In this document: positions 23,830 to 31,806 of the stretch, piece after piece
How positions within the stretch are numbered: the stretch's first letter is position 1
Layout of the letters: each line of letters begins with the position of its first letter
Made by a program: the position numbers and the translations under genes
Source of the DNA: Cyanobacteria bacterium UBA5018
GTDB taxonomy: Bacteria > Cyanobacteriota > Cyanobacteriia > PCC-6307 > Cyanobiaceae
Assembly (NCBI GenBank): GCA_002396505.1
Contig: DGYA01000043.1
Coordinates: forward strand, 8,986-62,464
Reading direction: 5' to 3'
Length of the DNA stretch: 53,479 nt
Notes under the pieces: model-generated
The model's database searches: none
The model's input: the letters and a program-made list of their open reading frames with translations, nothing else
Told to the model about the DNA's origin: nothing

Positions 23830-25842
23830 TCAGCCCAGGGAGCCGAACAGCACCACTAGGGCGATCACGCCACCAAAGACGATCAGGGCATAGAACTGGG
23901 CCCGGCCAGTTTCGAAATACTTCAGCCCTTCGCCGCTGCCCAGGGTGAGCAGGCCGGTGAGGTTCACCACTCCGTCCACCACCTTGGAATCCACATCCAG
24001 CACCGATTTGGCCAGCTTGCGGCTGCCCTGAACGAACAGCTTGTCGTTGATCGCATCTAGATACCATTTATTGGCCAGGAAGGCATTGATGCGCGGGAAG
24101 CGGGCGGCCACCGCCTGGGCCAGATCCAGTTTGTGCAGCAGGTAGGCGAACGCCGCCAGGCTGATGCCGGCCACCGAGATCGCCACCGAGGCCCCAGCCA
24201 GGGGCAGAAACTCAGCCCAGCTGAAGGATTTGGCCATGTGGGCGTACTCGTGGGGATCCACCAGGGCGGCGAAGCGGCTGTTCCAAGGGGTGCCCAGCAG
24301 GCCGATCAGCACCGAGGGCACAGCCAGTACGGCCAGGGGCATGGCCATTTGCCAGCCGGATTCATGGGGGAGGCTGGCTTTGTGGTGGTCGCTGTGCTCG
24401 GCATCTGAACCCACTGGCTTACCGGCTGCGGCTAGTAGCTGCGCTTGAAGTGCTGTGTCGCCGCCACGGAAGTTTCCTTCAAAGGTGAGGAAGTAGAGCC
24501 TGAACATGTAAAAGGCGGTCATGCCTGCGGTGATAAAGCCCACCGCCCAGAGCACTGGAAAGCTGCCGAAGGCTTGGCCCAGGATCTCGTCCTTGCTCCA
24601 GAAGCCCGCCAGGGGCGGTATGCCACTGATCGCCACGCAACCGATCAGGAAGGTGGTGCTGGTGATCGGCATGCTGCGGCGCAAGCCACCCATCAGGCGC
24701 ATGTCCTGGGCCAACACCGGTTCATGGCCCACCACCTCTTCCATGGCATGGATCACCGAACCGGAGCCCAGGAACAACATCGCCTTGAAGAAGGCGTGGG
24801 TTACCAGGTGGAACATGCCCGCCACGGGAGCGCCACAGCCCATGGCCAGCATCATGTAGCCCAGCTGGGAGACGGTGCTATAGGCCAGACCCTTTTTGAG
24901 GTCCATCTGGGTGAGGGCAATGGTGGCCCCTAGGAACAGGGTGATCGTGCCGACCACGGCGATCACCAGATTCACCGCCGGGAAGGCCTCGTAGACGGGC
25001 TGCAGCCGGGCGACTAGAAAAACGCCGGCGGCCACCATGGTGGCGGCGTGGATCAGGGCGGAAATCGGGGTGGGTCCCTCCATCGCGTCGGGCAGCCACA
25101 CGTGCAGGGGGAACTGGGCCGACTTGGCCATCGGCCCCATGAACACCAGCAGGCAGAGCAAAATTGCCACGCCATTGCTGACGCTGCCATCGGCCACGGC
25201 TTGCTGCAATCCGCTGCCGATTTGCTCAAATCCGAAGCTGCCAGTGGCCCAGAACATGCCAAGGATGCCCAGCAGCAGGCCGAAGTCGCCAACCCGATTC
25301 ACCACGAAGGCTTTCTGGGCGGCATGGGCGGCGCCATCGCGGTCGTACCAGAAGCCCACCAGCAGGTAGGAGCACATGCCCACCAGCTCCCAGAAGACAT
25401 AGATCTCCAGCAGATTTGGACTGATCACCAGGCCCAGCATCGAGCTGCTGAACAGGGCCAGGTAGGTAAAGAAACGCACATAGCCCTTGTCGTGGGCCAT
25501 GTAGCCATCGGAGTACACCATCACCAACAGGGCAACGGTGGTAACCAGGGACAGCATCACCGCCCCCAAGGCATCCACCCGGAAGCCCATCTGCAGGTTG
25601 AAGCTGCCGGCGCTGGCCCAGTTGAACAGCACCTCAACGGGGGCTGCCCCGCCAAGCTGCTCAGCCAACACTGCAAAACTGAGTACTGCCGCTGCGCCCA
25701 CGCTGCTTATCAGCAGCAGTGCCACCGGTTTGCGCAGTCTGTTGACCGTGCGGTTAAAGCTGATCAAACCCAGACCACTTAGGCAAGCCCCCAGCAGGGG
25801 CAAAACCGGGATCAACCAGGCGAGTTCTGCGGCTGAGGGCAT
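23830..25842 (-). CDS. ndhF: NAD(P)H-quinone oxidoreductase subunit 5 (NdhF, likely NdhF1)
   Basis: NdhF is the distal antiporter-like subunit of the NDH-1 membrane arm. It includes the long amphipathic helix that runs along the arm. The 670-residue protein shows the blocks GFRVDALGAVMLSLVTTVALLVM, LFSSSMLGLVISPNLLEIYVFWELVGMCSYLLVGFWY, AQFPLHVWLPDAMEGPTPISALIHAATMVAAGVFL, and the C-terminal IDKLFVQGSRK-like segment. Length fits NdhF1. The start is an ATG. It lies upstream of ndhD and 73 bp downstream of the NnrU-family gene on the same strand. Confidence 0.97.
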   Translation of the reverse strand: MPSAAELAWLIPVLPLLGACLSGLGLISFNRTVNRLRKPVALLLISSVGAAAVLSFAVLAEQLGGAAPVEVLFNWASAGSFNLQMGFRVDALGAVMLSLVTTVALLVMVYSDGYMAHDKGYVRFFTYLALFSSSMLGLVISPNLLEIYVFWELVGMCSYLLVGFWYDRDGAAHAAQKAFVVNRVGDFGLLLGILGMFWATGSFGFEQIGSGLQQAVADGSVSNGVAILLCLLVFMGPMAKSAQFPLHVWLPDAMEGPTPISALIHAATMVAAGVFLVARLQPVYEAFPAVNLVIAVVGTITLFLGATIALTQMDLKKGLAYSTVSQLGYMMLAMGCGAPVAGMFHLVTHAFFKAMLFLGSGSVIHAMEEVVGHEPVLAQDMRLMGGLRRSMPITSTTFLIGCVAISGIPPLAGFWSKDEILGQAFGSFPVLWAVGFITAGMTAFYMFRLYFLTFEGNFRGGDTALQAQLLAAAGKPVGSDAEHSDHHKASLPHESGWQMAMPLAVLAVPSVLIGLLGTPWNSRFAALVDPHEYAHMAKSFSWAEFLPLAGASVAISVAGISLAAFAYLLHKLDLAQAVAARFPRINAFLANKWYLDAINDKLFVQGSRKLAKSVLDVDSKVVDGVVNLTGLLTLGSGEGLKYFETGRAQFYALIVFGGVIALVVLFGSLG

Positions 25843-25915
25843 CCGGCTGGAGAGGGTTGGATTGGAGTGTAGGCAGCCGGTACCACTCCACGATGGGCAT
25901 GTGGAGGATTGCGGT

Positions 25916-26668
25916 TCAACCCAGCCAGTGGCTCAGCGCGCTGCGGGCGAAGGCGGTGGCGCCCAGGCCGATCCAACGATGGGACCACCAGATCACGCCA
26001 ATCGCGATGGCGATGCCCAGCTGCGAGGGGCGCAGGAACTCCGCCAGCACCAGCTGCTGCCTGCCCTCCAGCAGAGCTTTGAACGGCAGTACCGAGGTGT
26101 TGGCCTTTAGCTCCTCGAAGGCGGCGCCGAAGCGGTTGGCCAGCCGGCGATCGCCATTCCAAACCGCAAAAAGATGGTGGGCGATCAGACCGGCACTGGT
26201 GACCAGCATGAAACTGCTGCCGATCCAGAGCAGGTGGGTGGCGCACCAGAGGATTTGGCCCACGGCTTGGGGGTGCCGCGTCACCCGGATGATCCCGGTG
26301 GCATAGAGCCTCACCTGGGGCTTTTGCAGCGCCGGGATCTCCAGCAGGTTGTAAGTGGCTGGGTAGAGGAAGAAAAAACTCACCGCCGTGCCCGCCCAGA
26401 CCACTGGCACGATCCAGGGCTGGTCCTGCAGGTTCCAGAGGCGGATGCCGTCGTAGCGGTGCTGCAGGAAATAGCCGATCAGCAGACTTGCCGCCGGGAT
26501 GCTGATGGCGGCAAACAGCAGCCGCCAGGCTCGCTCGCCAATGCGGGCGCTACCCCAGTAGCGCAGCGAGGCGCCGCCGCTATGGATCAGGGCAAAGCCC
26601 AGCAGCAGGGCCAACACGACGCCGCTGCTGTGGTGCAGTCCCTGCGGCTGGCTCAGGGGGCTGGCCAT
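25916..26668 (-). CDS. NnrU-family integral membrane protein (Z-ISO-like)
   Basis: The 250-residue protein has six to seven hydrophobic helices and the NnrU-family layout: an early LLGFALIHSGGASLR, then GIIRVTRHPQAVGQILWCATHLLWIGSSFM, with histidines His-Pro and His in adjacent helices that could bind heme. The plant relative is 15-cis-zeta-carotene isomerase, and bacterial NnrU is linked to denitrification. Function in cyanobacteria is not established. It sits between rbcR (divergent, 77 bp between starts) and ndhF on the same strand as ndhF, near crtP/crtB. I favour a photosynthesis-related membrane role, with low certainty. Confidence 0.8.
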   Translation of the reverse strand: MASPLSQPQGLHHSSGVVLALLLGFALIHSGGASLRYWGSARIGERAWRLLFAAISIPAASLLIGYFLQHRYDGIRLWNLQDQPWIVPVVWAGTAVSFFFLYPATYNLLEIPALQKPQVRLYATGIIRVTRHPQAVGQILWCATHLLWIGSSFMLVTSAGLIAHHLFAVWNGDRRLANRFGAAFEELKANTSVLPFKALLEGRQQLVLAEFLRPSQLGIAIAIGVIWWSHRWIGLGATAFARSALSHWLG

Positions 26669-26745
26669 CGGGCCCTAGAGGCAGTGGAAGCTGGCGATTC
26701 TGGCCAACCGAGGACCCACCTAGAGTTTTTGCCTGCACTCAGGCC

Positions 26746-27744
26746 ATGGCCGATCTGCCCTTCACTCTCGATCAACTGCGCATCCTGCGGGCGATTGCCT
26801 CCGAGGGCAGCTTTAAGAAGGCTGCCGACAGCCTCTATGTCACCCAGCCGGCGGTGAGTCTGCAGATTCAAAACCTGGAAAAGCAGCTCAGTGTTTCCCT
26901 GTTCGATCGCGGCGGCCGCAAGGCCCAGCTCACCGAAGCAGGTCACCTGTTGCTCAGCTACTGCGATCGCATCCTCAGCCAGTGCCAAGAGGCCTGCCGC
27001 GCCCTGGAGGATCTGCAAAACCTCAAGGGCGGCTCCCTGGTGGTGGGAGCCAGCCAGACCACGGGCACCTACCTGATGCCCCGCATGATCGGCCTGTTCC
27101 GCCAGAAGTATCCCGATGTGGCGGTGCAGTTGCAGGTGCACAGCACTCGCCGCACCGGCTGGAGCGTCGCTAACGGCCAGATCGATCTGGCGATTATTGG
27201 CGGAGAATTACCCGCCGACCTCAACGAGCTGTTACAGGTGGTGCCCTATGCCAGCGACGAGCTGGCCTTGGTTTTACCGGTTAAACATCCCCTGGCGCGG
27301 CTGCCCGAGCTCACCAAGGACGATCTCTACCGATTGGGGTTCGTTTGCCTCGATGCCCAGTCCACCACCCGCAAAATGGTGGATCAACTGCTTTCCAGAT
27401 CTGGCCTGGATCTGGGCCGGATCAAGATTGAGATGGAGCTCAACTCCTTCGAAGCGATTAAAAATGCTGTCCAATCAGGCCTGGGGGCAGCCTTCCTGCC
27501 GGTGGTGTCGATTGAGCGGGAGCTCTCCGCCGGCAGCCTGCATCGGCCCCAGGTGGCCGATTTGCTGGTGCGCCGCCAGCTGAAGCTGATCACCCATCCC
27601 GCCCGTTACTGCTCGCGGGCAGCCGATGCTTTTCGCAAGGAGGTGTTGCCAGTGTTCGCCAGCCCCGATAGCCCCCTGCGGCGGCCATTGATCCAGGCCC
27701 AAGCCCAGGTGGAAGCCAGCGGCGAATTGGCGACCTCCGCCTGA
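26746..27744 (+). CDS. rbcR: LysR-type regulator of carbon/NDH genes (RbcR/CcmR family)
   Basis: The 332-residue LysR protein has the helix-turn-helix in DQLRILRAIASEGSFKKAADSLYVTQPAVSLQIQNLEKQL (residues 9-48). An effector-binding domain follows, from GSLVVGASQTTGTYLMP to about residue 300. It resembles cyanobacterial RbcR/CcmR/NdhR proteins, which control RuBisCO, carbon concentration or NDH-1 genes in response to metabolites such as 2-phosphoglycolate or 2-oxoglutarate. Position next to ndhF-ndhD supports this. The C-terminal 25 residues are low-complexity. It is divergent from the NnrU-family gene, so the 77-bp gap is the place to look for autoregulatory T-N11-A motifs; I saw no clear one. 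Confidence 0.9.
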   Translation: MADLPFTLDQLRILRAIASEGSFKKAADSLYVTQPAVSLQIQNLEKQLSVSLFDRGGRKAQLTEAGHLLLSYCDRILSQCQEACRALEDLQNLKGGSLVVGASQTTGTYLMPRMIGLFRQKYPDVAVQLQVHSTRRTGWSVANGQIDLAIIGGELPADLNELLQVVPYASDELALVLPVKHPLARLPELTKDDLYRLGFVCLDAQSTTRKMVDQLLSRSGLDLGRIKIEMELNSFEAIKNAVQSGLGAAFLPVVSIERELSAGSLHRPQVADLLVRRQLKLITHPARYCSRAADAFRKEVLPVFASPDSPLRRPLIQAQAQVEASGELATSA

Positions 27745-27881
27745 GGGGGAGCGATCGAGAGGGGCTAGCTCTGGGGACCAGCTTGGAGTGCCCCGCTAGA
27801 AGGCCTAGAGAGGCCCGCTAGGTCAGGGGTCTTGTTCCGTCTCCAGCCAGAGTGGCCTGGCTAGCTGCGGGGCCAGGGAGC

Positions 27882-28802
27882 TCAGAATTGATCGGCTTCA
27901 GGGGTCACGCCGGCCGCGTCATCGGCAATGCCCTTGGTGACGAATTTGTTCTCGCTGATGTCGGTCTGGTAGACGCAGCGCACGATCGGCTTGTCCTTCA
28001 CCGAGCCGATATAGGCAAAGGTATTCATCCGCTGTTTGCACTGGCGCATCTGTTGCGGGGTGATCGCCCCTTCCTTTTCCAGCACGCTCCAGTTTTCCCG
28101 GCGGATCACACAGCCGGGCTTGAGCGTGGGCTGGGTCACGAAGCTGGAGCTGGGGTTCATCGTTGTGTACACCTCCACGTCCATCACAAAGGCGCTGGCA
28201 CCCCACTGGCGGCAGAACTCTGGATCGGGAACCGCCATGTCCAGTTGTTGGGAGCTGGCGATGTTGCCCTGGTTGCCCTGGGTGGTGCTGGACAGGCCGG
28301 TGCCGATGCCGATGCCCACCACCAACACGCCGGCCAACACGGCAATCGTGCCGATGTTGAAGGGAATGGGCGCATTGCCGCCAGGACCATTCTCCTTGCC
28401 CCCCTGGCCCCCAGGACCTGGCCCCCCAGTACCTCGCCCTCCAGTACCTCGCCCTCCAGGACCTCGCCCTCCAGTACCAAGACCACCGCCACCGCCGTCA
28501 CCGCCACCGTCACCGCGAATCCCAGCGCTTCCCCTGCCCAGCCAGGGACGACCGTCGGGCTCGGCGTCGGGGCGCTCCCGGCGCCGTTGGTAGCCGGGCT
28601 CGTCGCCCCGCTCGTAGCCCGATTGGCGGCGAGCCTCGTAGTCGCCTTGATAGCGACCCTCAGAGGCGCTTCCCGGGCGGCTATCAGGCCGGCTTCCGGG
28701 GCGGCCCCCAGGCCCTGCTGCCGCCCGGGATTCGTAGCGACGGCGGCCGCTGCCGGCCCAGGGGCTGGATTGGTCGTCGTCGTCGCCGCGGGAGCGGTTC
28801 AC
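27882..28802 (-). CDS. DUF3172 domain-containing membrane protein
   Basis: The 306-residue protein has three parts. Residues 1-140 are low-complexity, rich in Gly, Arg, Asp and Pro, and include a 15-bp tandem repeat coding for GRGTG/GRGPG-type units. One transmembrane helix follows (IAVLAGVLVVGIGIGTGL). The C-terminal domain of about 130 residues (PDPEFCRQWGASAFVMDVEVYTTMNPSSSFV to CVYQTDISENKFV) matches the cyanobacterial DUF3172 family, with conserved cysteines. Function is unknown. The GTG start overlaps the ndhM stop by 4 bases, so it is probably co-transcribed with ndhM. It is convergent with rbcR. Confidence 0.83.
   Translation of the reverse strand: MNRSRGDDDDQSSPWAGSGRRRYESRAAAGPGGRPGSRPDSRPGSASEGRYQGDYEARRQSGYERGDEPGYQRRRERPDAEPDGRPWLGRGSAGIRGDGGGDGGGGGLGTGGRGPGGRGTGGRGTGGPGPGGQGGKENGPGGNAPIPFNIGTIAVLAGVLVVGIGIGTGLSSTTQGNQGNIASSQQLDMAVPDPEFCRQWGASAFVMDVEVYTTMNPSSSFVTQPTLKPGCVIRRENWSVLEKEGAITPQQMRQCKQRMNTFAYIGSVKDKPIVRCVYQTDISENKFVTKGIADDAAGVTPEADQF
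28426..28470 (-). repeat. Three tandem 15-bp repeats in the DUF3172 gene
   Basis: The units CCAGTACCTCGCCCT (28426-28440 and 28441-28455) and CCAGGACCTCGCCCT (28456-28470) are in frame and are followed by a partial fourth copy. They encode five-residue Gly-Arg-Gly-Thr/Pro-Gly steps in the disordered N-terminal part. Confidence 0.9.
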
Positions 28803-29146
28803 AGGCTTTCAGGAGTGCGCGGCAGGCCCATCGAGTAGTTGAGGACCCGGCAGTTGGGGTTGTAGCGGAGTTTGCCCGCCTGGAGCAGTTGGCGGATCGT
28901 GCCCTCCAGTTCAGAGCCGATGCGGCGCAGGTTGTAGTCGTTCAGGTCTGCCCCCGCTTGGCCATCCACCAACTGCTGGAACTTCTGGTGCAGGGTCGCC
29001 AGCTCGGCCGGCTCCCAGATGAACTCGTTGTCGGGATCCACATCCAGGGTTAGCTGGCTGGGGTCTGCCACCAGATTGCCCTCCTCCACCCGGGCCGTGA
29101 ACAGGCGGATGTGACGGGTGGTCGCTTTCAGCAGGGTGTCGGCCAT
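28799..29146 (-). CDS. ndhM: NAD(P)H-quinone oxidoreductase subunit M (NdhM)
   Basis: NdhM is one of the oxygenic-photosynthesis-specific peripheral subunits of NDH-1, absent from bacterial complex I. The 115-residue protein carries the family blocks LLKATTRHIRLFTARV, LTLDVDPDNEFIWEP, and LNDYNLRRIGSELEGTIRQLLQAGKLRYNPNCRVLNYSMGLPR. The ATG start is followed directly by the conserved region. It overlaps the DUF3172 start by 4 bp (GTGA) and diverges from crtP with 170 bp between starts. Confidence 0.97.
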   Translation of the reverse strand: MADTLLKATTRHIRLFTARVEEGNLVADPSQLTLDVDPDNEFIWEPAELATLHQKFQQLVDGQAGADLNDYNLRRIGSELEGTIRQLLQAGKLRYNPNCRVLNYSMGLPRTPESL

Positions 29147-29316
29147 GGGCTGCGGCAGGTCATGGGCTTGGGGATCGCGCGCCCCCGGTAACCAGACTCT
29201 AGGAAGCCCAATGCTGGTTTCCGCTGCCAGCCGGCCTGAGGCGCCCGATTTTCTGGTGGCCGCTGGCTTTCTTTTTGGGGCTCCCTTTAAGGTTGCGGCT
29301 GGTTGTTGGGTCTGTC

Positions 29317-30732
29317 ATGCGGGTCGCCATTGCCGGGGCCGGTCTTGCCGGGCTCTCTTGCGCTAAGTACCTGGTGGATGCCGGCCACACCCCGATCGTG
29401 GTGGAGGCCAGGGACGTGCTGGGCGGCAAGGTGGCTGCCTGGCAGGACGAGGATGGCGACTGGTACGAGACTGGTCTGCACATCTTCTTTGGCGCTTATC
29501 GCAACATGCGCCAACTAATCCAGGAGCTGGACATCGAAGACCGGCTGCAGTGGAAGTCGCATTCGATGATTTTTAATCAGCGGCAGACGCCGGGTACCTA
29601 TAGCCGGTTCGATTTTCCAGATCTGCCGGCGCCATTCAATGGCCTTGCGGCCATACTTGGCAATAATGACCTGCTCACCTGGCCGGAGAAGATTTCCTTT
29701 GGCTTGGGGCTGGTGCCGGCCATGTTGCGGGGCCAGGGCTACGTGGAGGAATGCGATAAATATTCTTGGACAGAATGGCTGAAATTGCATAATATTCCTG
29801 AGCGGGTGAATGATGAGGTATTCATCGCTATGGCCAAGGCGCTTAATTTTATTGATCCCGATGAGATTTCCAGCACGGTTGTGCTCACTGCGCTCAATCG
29901 CTTCCTGCAGGAGCAAGATGGTTCGCAGATGGCTTTTCTTGACGGCAACCCGCCCCAGCGCCTCTGTCAGCCGATTGTCGATTACGTAGTCGCCCGCGGC
30001 GGTGAGGTGCATTTGGACTCGCCGATGCGCCAGATTGAATTGGCCCCAGACGCCAGTGTCAGTGGTTTTCGGATCGGCGGTATAAAAGGAAAGCAGGGTT
30101 ATTCACTGCAGGCAGATGCCTACGTGAGTGCCCTGCCTGTGGATCCTTTCAAGCTGCTCCTGCCAGAGGCCTGGGCAAGTATTCCCTTCTTCCAGAAGCT
30201 GTCGGGCCTAAACGGGGTGCCAGTGATCAATATCCATCTATGGTTCGATCGCAAGCTCACCGATATTGATCATCTGCTGTTCAGTCGCAGTCCGCTGTTA
30301 AGCGTTTATGCCGACATGAGTAACACTTGCAAGGAGTATGCCGATCCCGATCGTTCGATGCTTGAATTGGTATTCGCACCGGCCAAGGATTGGATCCACC
30401 GTTCCGACGAGGACATCGTGGCGGCAACTTTGTCGGAGCTGGAGAAGTTGTTCCCCCAGCACTTTGGCAGTGACGACCAGGCCAAGCTGCGCAAGTTTAA
30501 GGTGGTGAAGACGCCGCTTTCTGTTTATAAGACTGTGCCTGGCTGCCAGCAACTACGCCCGGACCAGACCTCCCCAATCGCCAATTTCTTTCTGGCCGGC
30601 GATTACACGATGCAGCGCTATCTGGCCTCGATGGAAGGCGCGGTGCTCAGCGGCAAACTCTGCGCCGCAGCGGTTTCTGCATCTCCCCTGGCCGCCCCGC
30701 AGGCGGCCCAGGCCAAGCCGGTGGCGGTCTGA
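29317..30732 (+). CDS. crtP: 15-cis-phytoene desaturase
   Basis: CrtP (plant PDS type) desaturates 15-cis-phytoene to zeta-carotene with plastoquinone as acceptor, on thylakoid membranes. From the ATG at 29317 the product is 471 residues and begins with the FAD motif VAIAGAGLAGLSCAKYLVDAGH. ARDVLGGKVAAW and DWYETGLHIFFGAYRNM follow, and the C-terminal FAD block is FLAGDYTMQRYLASMEGAVLSG. An upstream in-frame ATG at 29275 would add 14 residues without family support. The stop is 2 bp before crtB, so the two carotenoid genes form one operon. Confidence 0.97.
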   Translation: MRVAIAGAGLAGLSCAKYLVDAGHTPIVVEARDVLGGKVAAWQDEDGDWYETGLHIFFGAYRNMRQLIQELDIEDRLQWKSHSMIFNQRQTPGTYSRFDFPDLPAPFNGLAAILGNNDLLTWPEKISFGLGLVPAMLRGQGYVEECDKYSWTEWLKLHNIPERVNDEVFIAMAKALNFIDPDEISSTVVLTALNRFLQEQDGSQMAFLDGNPPQRLCQPIVDYVVARGGEVHLDSPMRQIELAPDASVSGFRIGGIKGKQGYSLQADAYVSALPVDPFKLLLPEAWASIPFFQKLSGLNGVPVINIHLWFDRKLTDIDHLLFSRSPLLSVYADMSNTCKEYADPDRSMLELVFAPAKDWIHRSDEDIVAATLSELEKLFPQHFGSDDQAKLRKFKVVKTPLSVYKTVPGCQQLRPDQTSPIANFFLAGDYTMQRYLASMEGAVLSGKLCAAAVSASPLAAPQAAQAKPVAV

Positions 30733-30734
30733 CC

Positions 30735-31676
30735 ATGGTGGTCGCCAGCCCACAGCCTGGGGCTCAGCGGCTGGGCGCCATCCCCAGCTTGGAGGAGGCC
30801 TATGAGGCCTGCCGGCGGGAAACCGAGGCCTGGGCCAAGACCTTCTATCTGGGCACCCTGCTGATGCCGCCGGCCAAGCGCAGGGCGATCTGGGCCATCT
30901 ACGTCTGGTGTCGTCGCACCGATGAATTGATGGACAGTCCGGAGGCCCTGGCCAGGCCGGTGGCAGAGCTGGCTCTGCGGCTGGATGGCTGGGAGCAACG
31001 CACCCGCGAGTTGTTCCAAGGCAAGGTGAGCGATGGGCTGGATCGGGTGATGGTGGACACGATTGAGCGCTATCCCCAGCCGCTGCAGGCCTATCTCGAC
31101 ATGATCGAGGGAATGCGGATGGATCTAGCCAAGACTCGCTATGCTAACTTCGAGGAACTACAGCTATATTGCTATCGCGTAGCTGGCACCGTGGGCCTGA
31201 TGACCCAGGAGGTGATGGGAGTTGATGCCGCCTACACCTCGGCGCCCTGGAGTGAGCGGCCCAATACCTCAGAAGCGGCGGTGGCCTTAGGCATTGCCAA
31301 TCAGCTCACCAATATTCTGCGCGATGTGGGTGAGGATCGTCAGCGCGGGCGCATCTATTTGCCGCTCGATGAGCTTGAGCGTTTCGGCTATTCGGAAGCC
31401 GAGCTGCTCTCTAGCAGCCTCAATGACAACTGGCGCGCCCTGATGCGTTTTCAGCTGCAGCGGGCGCGCCAATGGTTTGCCCGTTCCGAGGCTGGGGTGC
31501 GCTGGCTGGCCCCCGATGCCCGCTGGCCGGTCTGGGCCTCCCTGCGCCTTTATCGAGGCATACTCGATGTGATTGAAAAGCACGACTACGATGTATTTAA
31601 TAAACGGGCCTATGTGCCCAAGGCTGGCAAGTTGCTGGATCTGCCATTCAGCTACTTGATTGCCCAGGCCCGCTGA
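30735..31676 (+). CDS. crtB: 15-cis-phytoene synthase
   Basis: CrtB condenses two geranylgeranyl diphosphates into phytoene, the first committed carotenoid step. The 313-residue protein has both aspartate-rich motifs: RRTDELMD near residue 60 and DVGEDRQRGRIYLPLDEL near residue 200. It also has the squalene/phytoene synthase signatures YCYRVAGTVGLM and LGIANQLTNILRD. It starts 2 bp after crtP. Its substrate product is used directly by CrtP, so the pair makes zeta-carotene. It is convergent with the RTX protease gene, and the 130 bp between stops contain CTGGCGGCGCCAG, a perfect short palindrome. Confidence 0.97.
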   Translation: MVVASPQPGAQRLGAIPSLEEAYEACRRETEAWAKTFYLGTLLMPPAKRRAIWAIYVWCRRTDELMDSPEALARPVAELALRLDGWEQRTRELFQGKVSDGLDRVMVDTIERYPQPLQAYLDMIEGMRMDLAKTRYANFEELQLYCYRVAGTVGLMTQEVMGVDAAYTSAPWSERPNTSEAAVALGIANQLTNILRDVGEDRQRGRIYLPLDELERFGYSEAELLSSSLNDNWRALMRFQLQRARQWFARSEAGVRWLAPDARWPVWASLRLYRGILDVIEKHDYDVFNKRAYVPKAGKLLDLPFSYLIAQAR

Positions 31677-31806
31677 CATTCAGGCAATAGGAGTTGCTGG
31701 CGGCGCCAGGGGAAAGCTCTGAAAATCTGAGCCACGGCCTATCTGGCCCGATACCGCAGCGCTGATCAGCTGTAAGCTTCGACTAAATTGCGGTTTTAAG
31801 ATTACC

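Noticed and set aside
24133..25782. Several long plus-strand frames opposite ndhF
   Set aside because: They have histidine/glutamine-rich composition typical of antisense to hydrophobic membrane genes.
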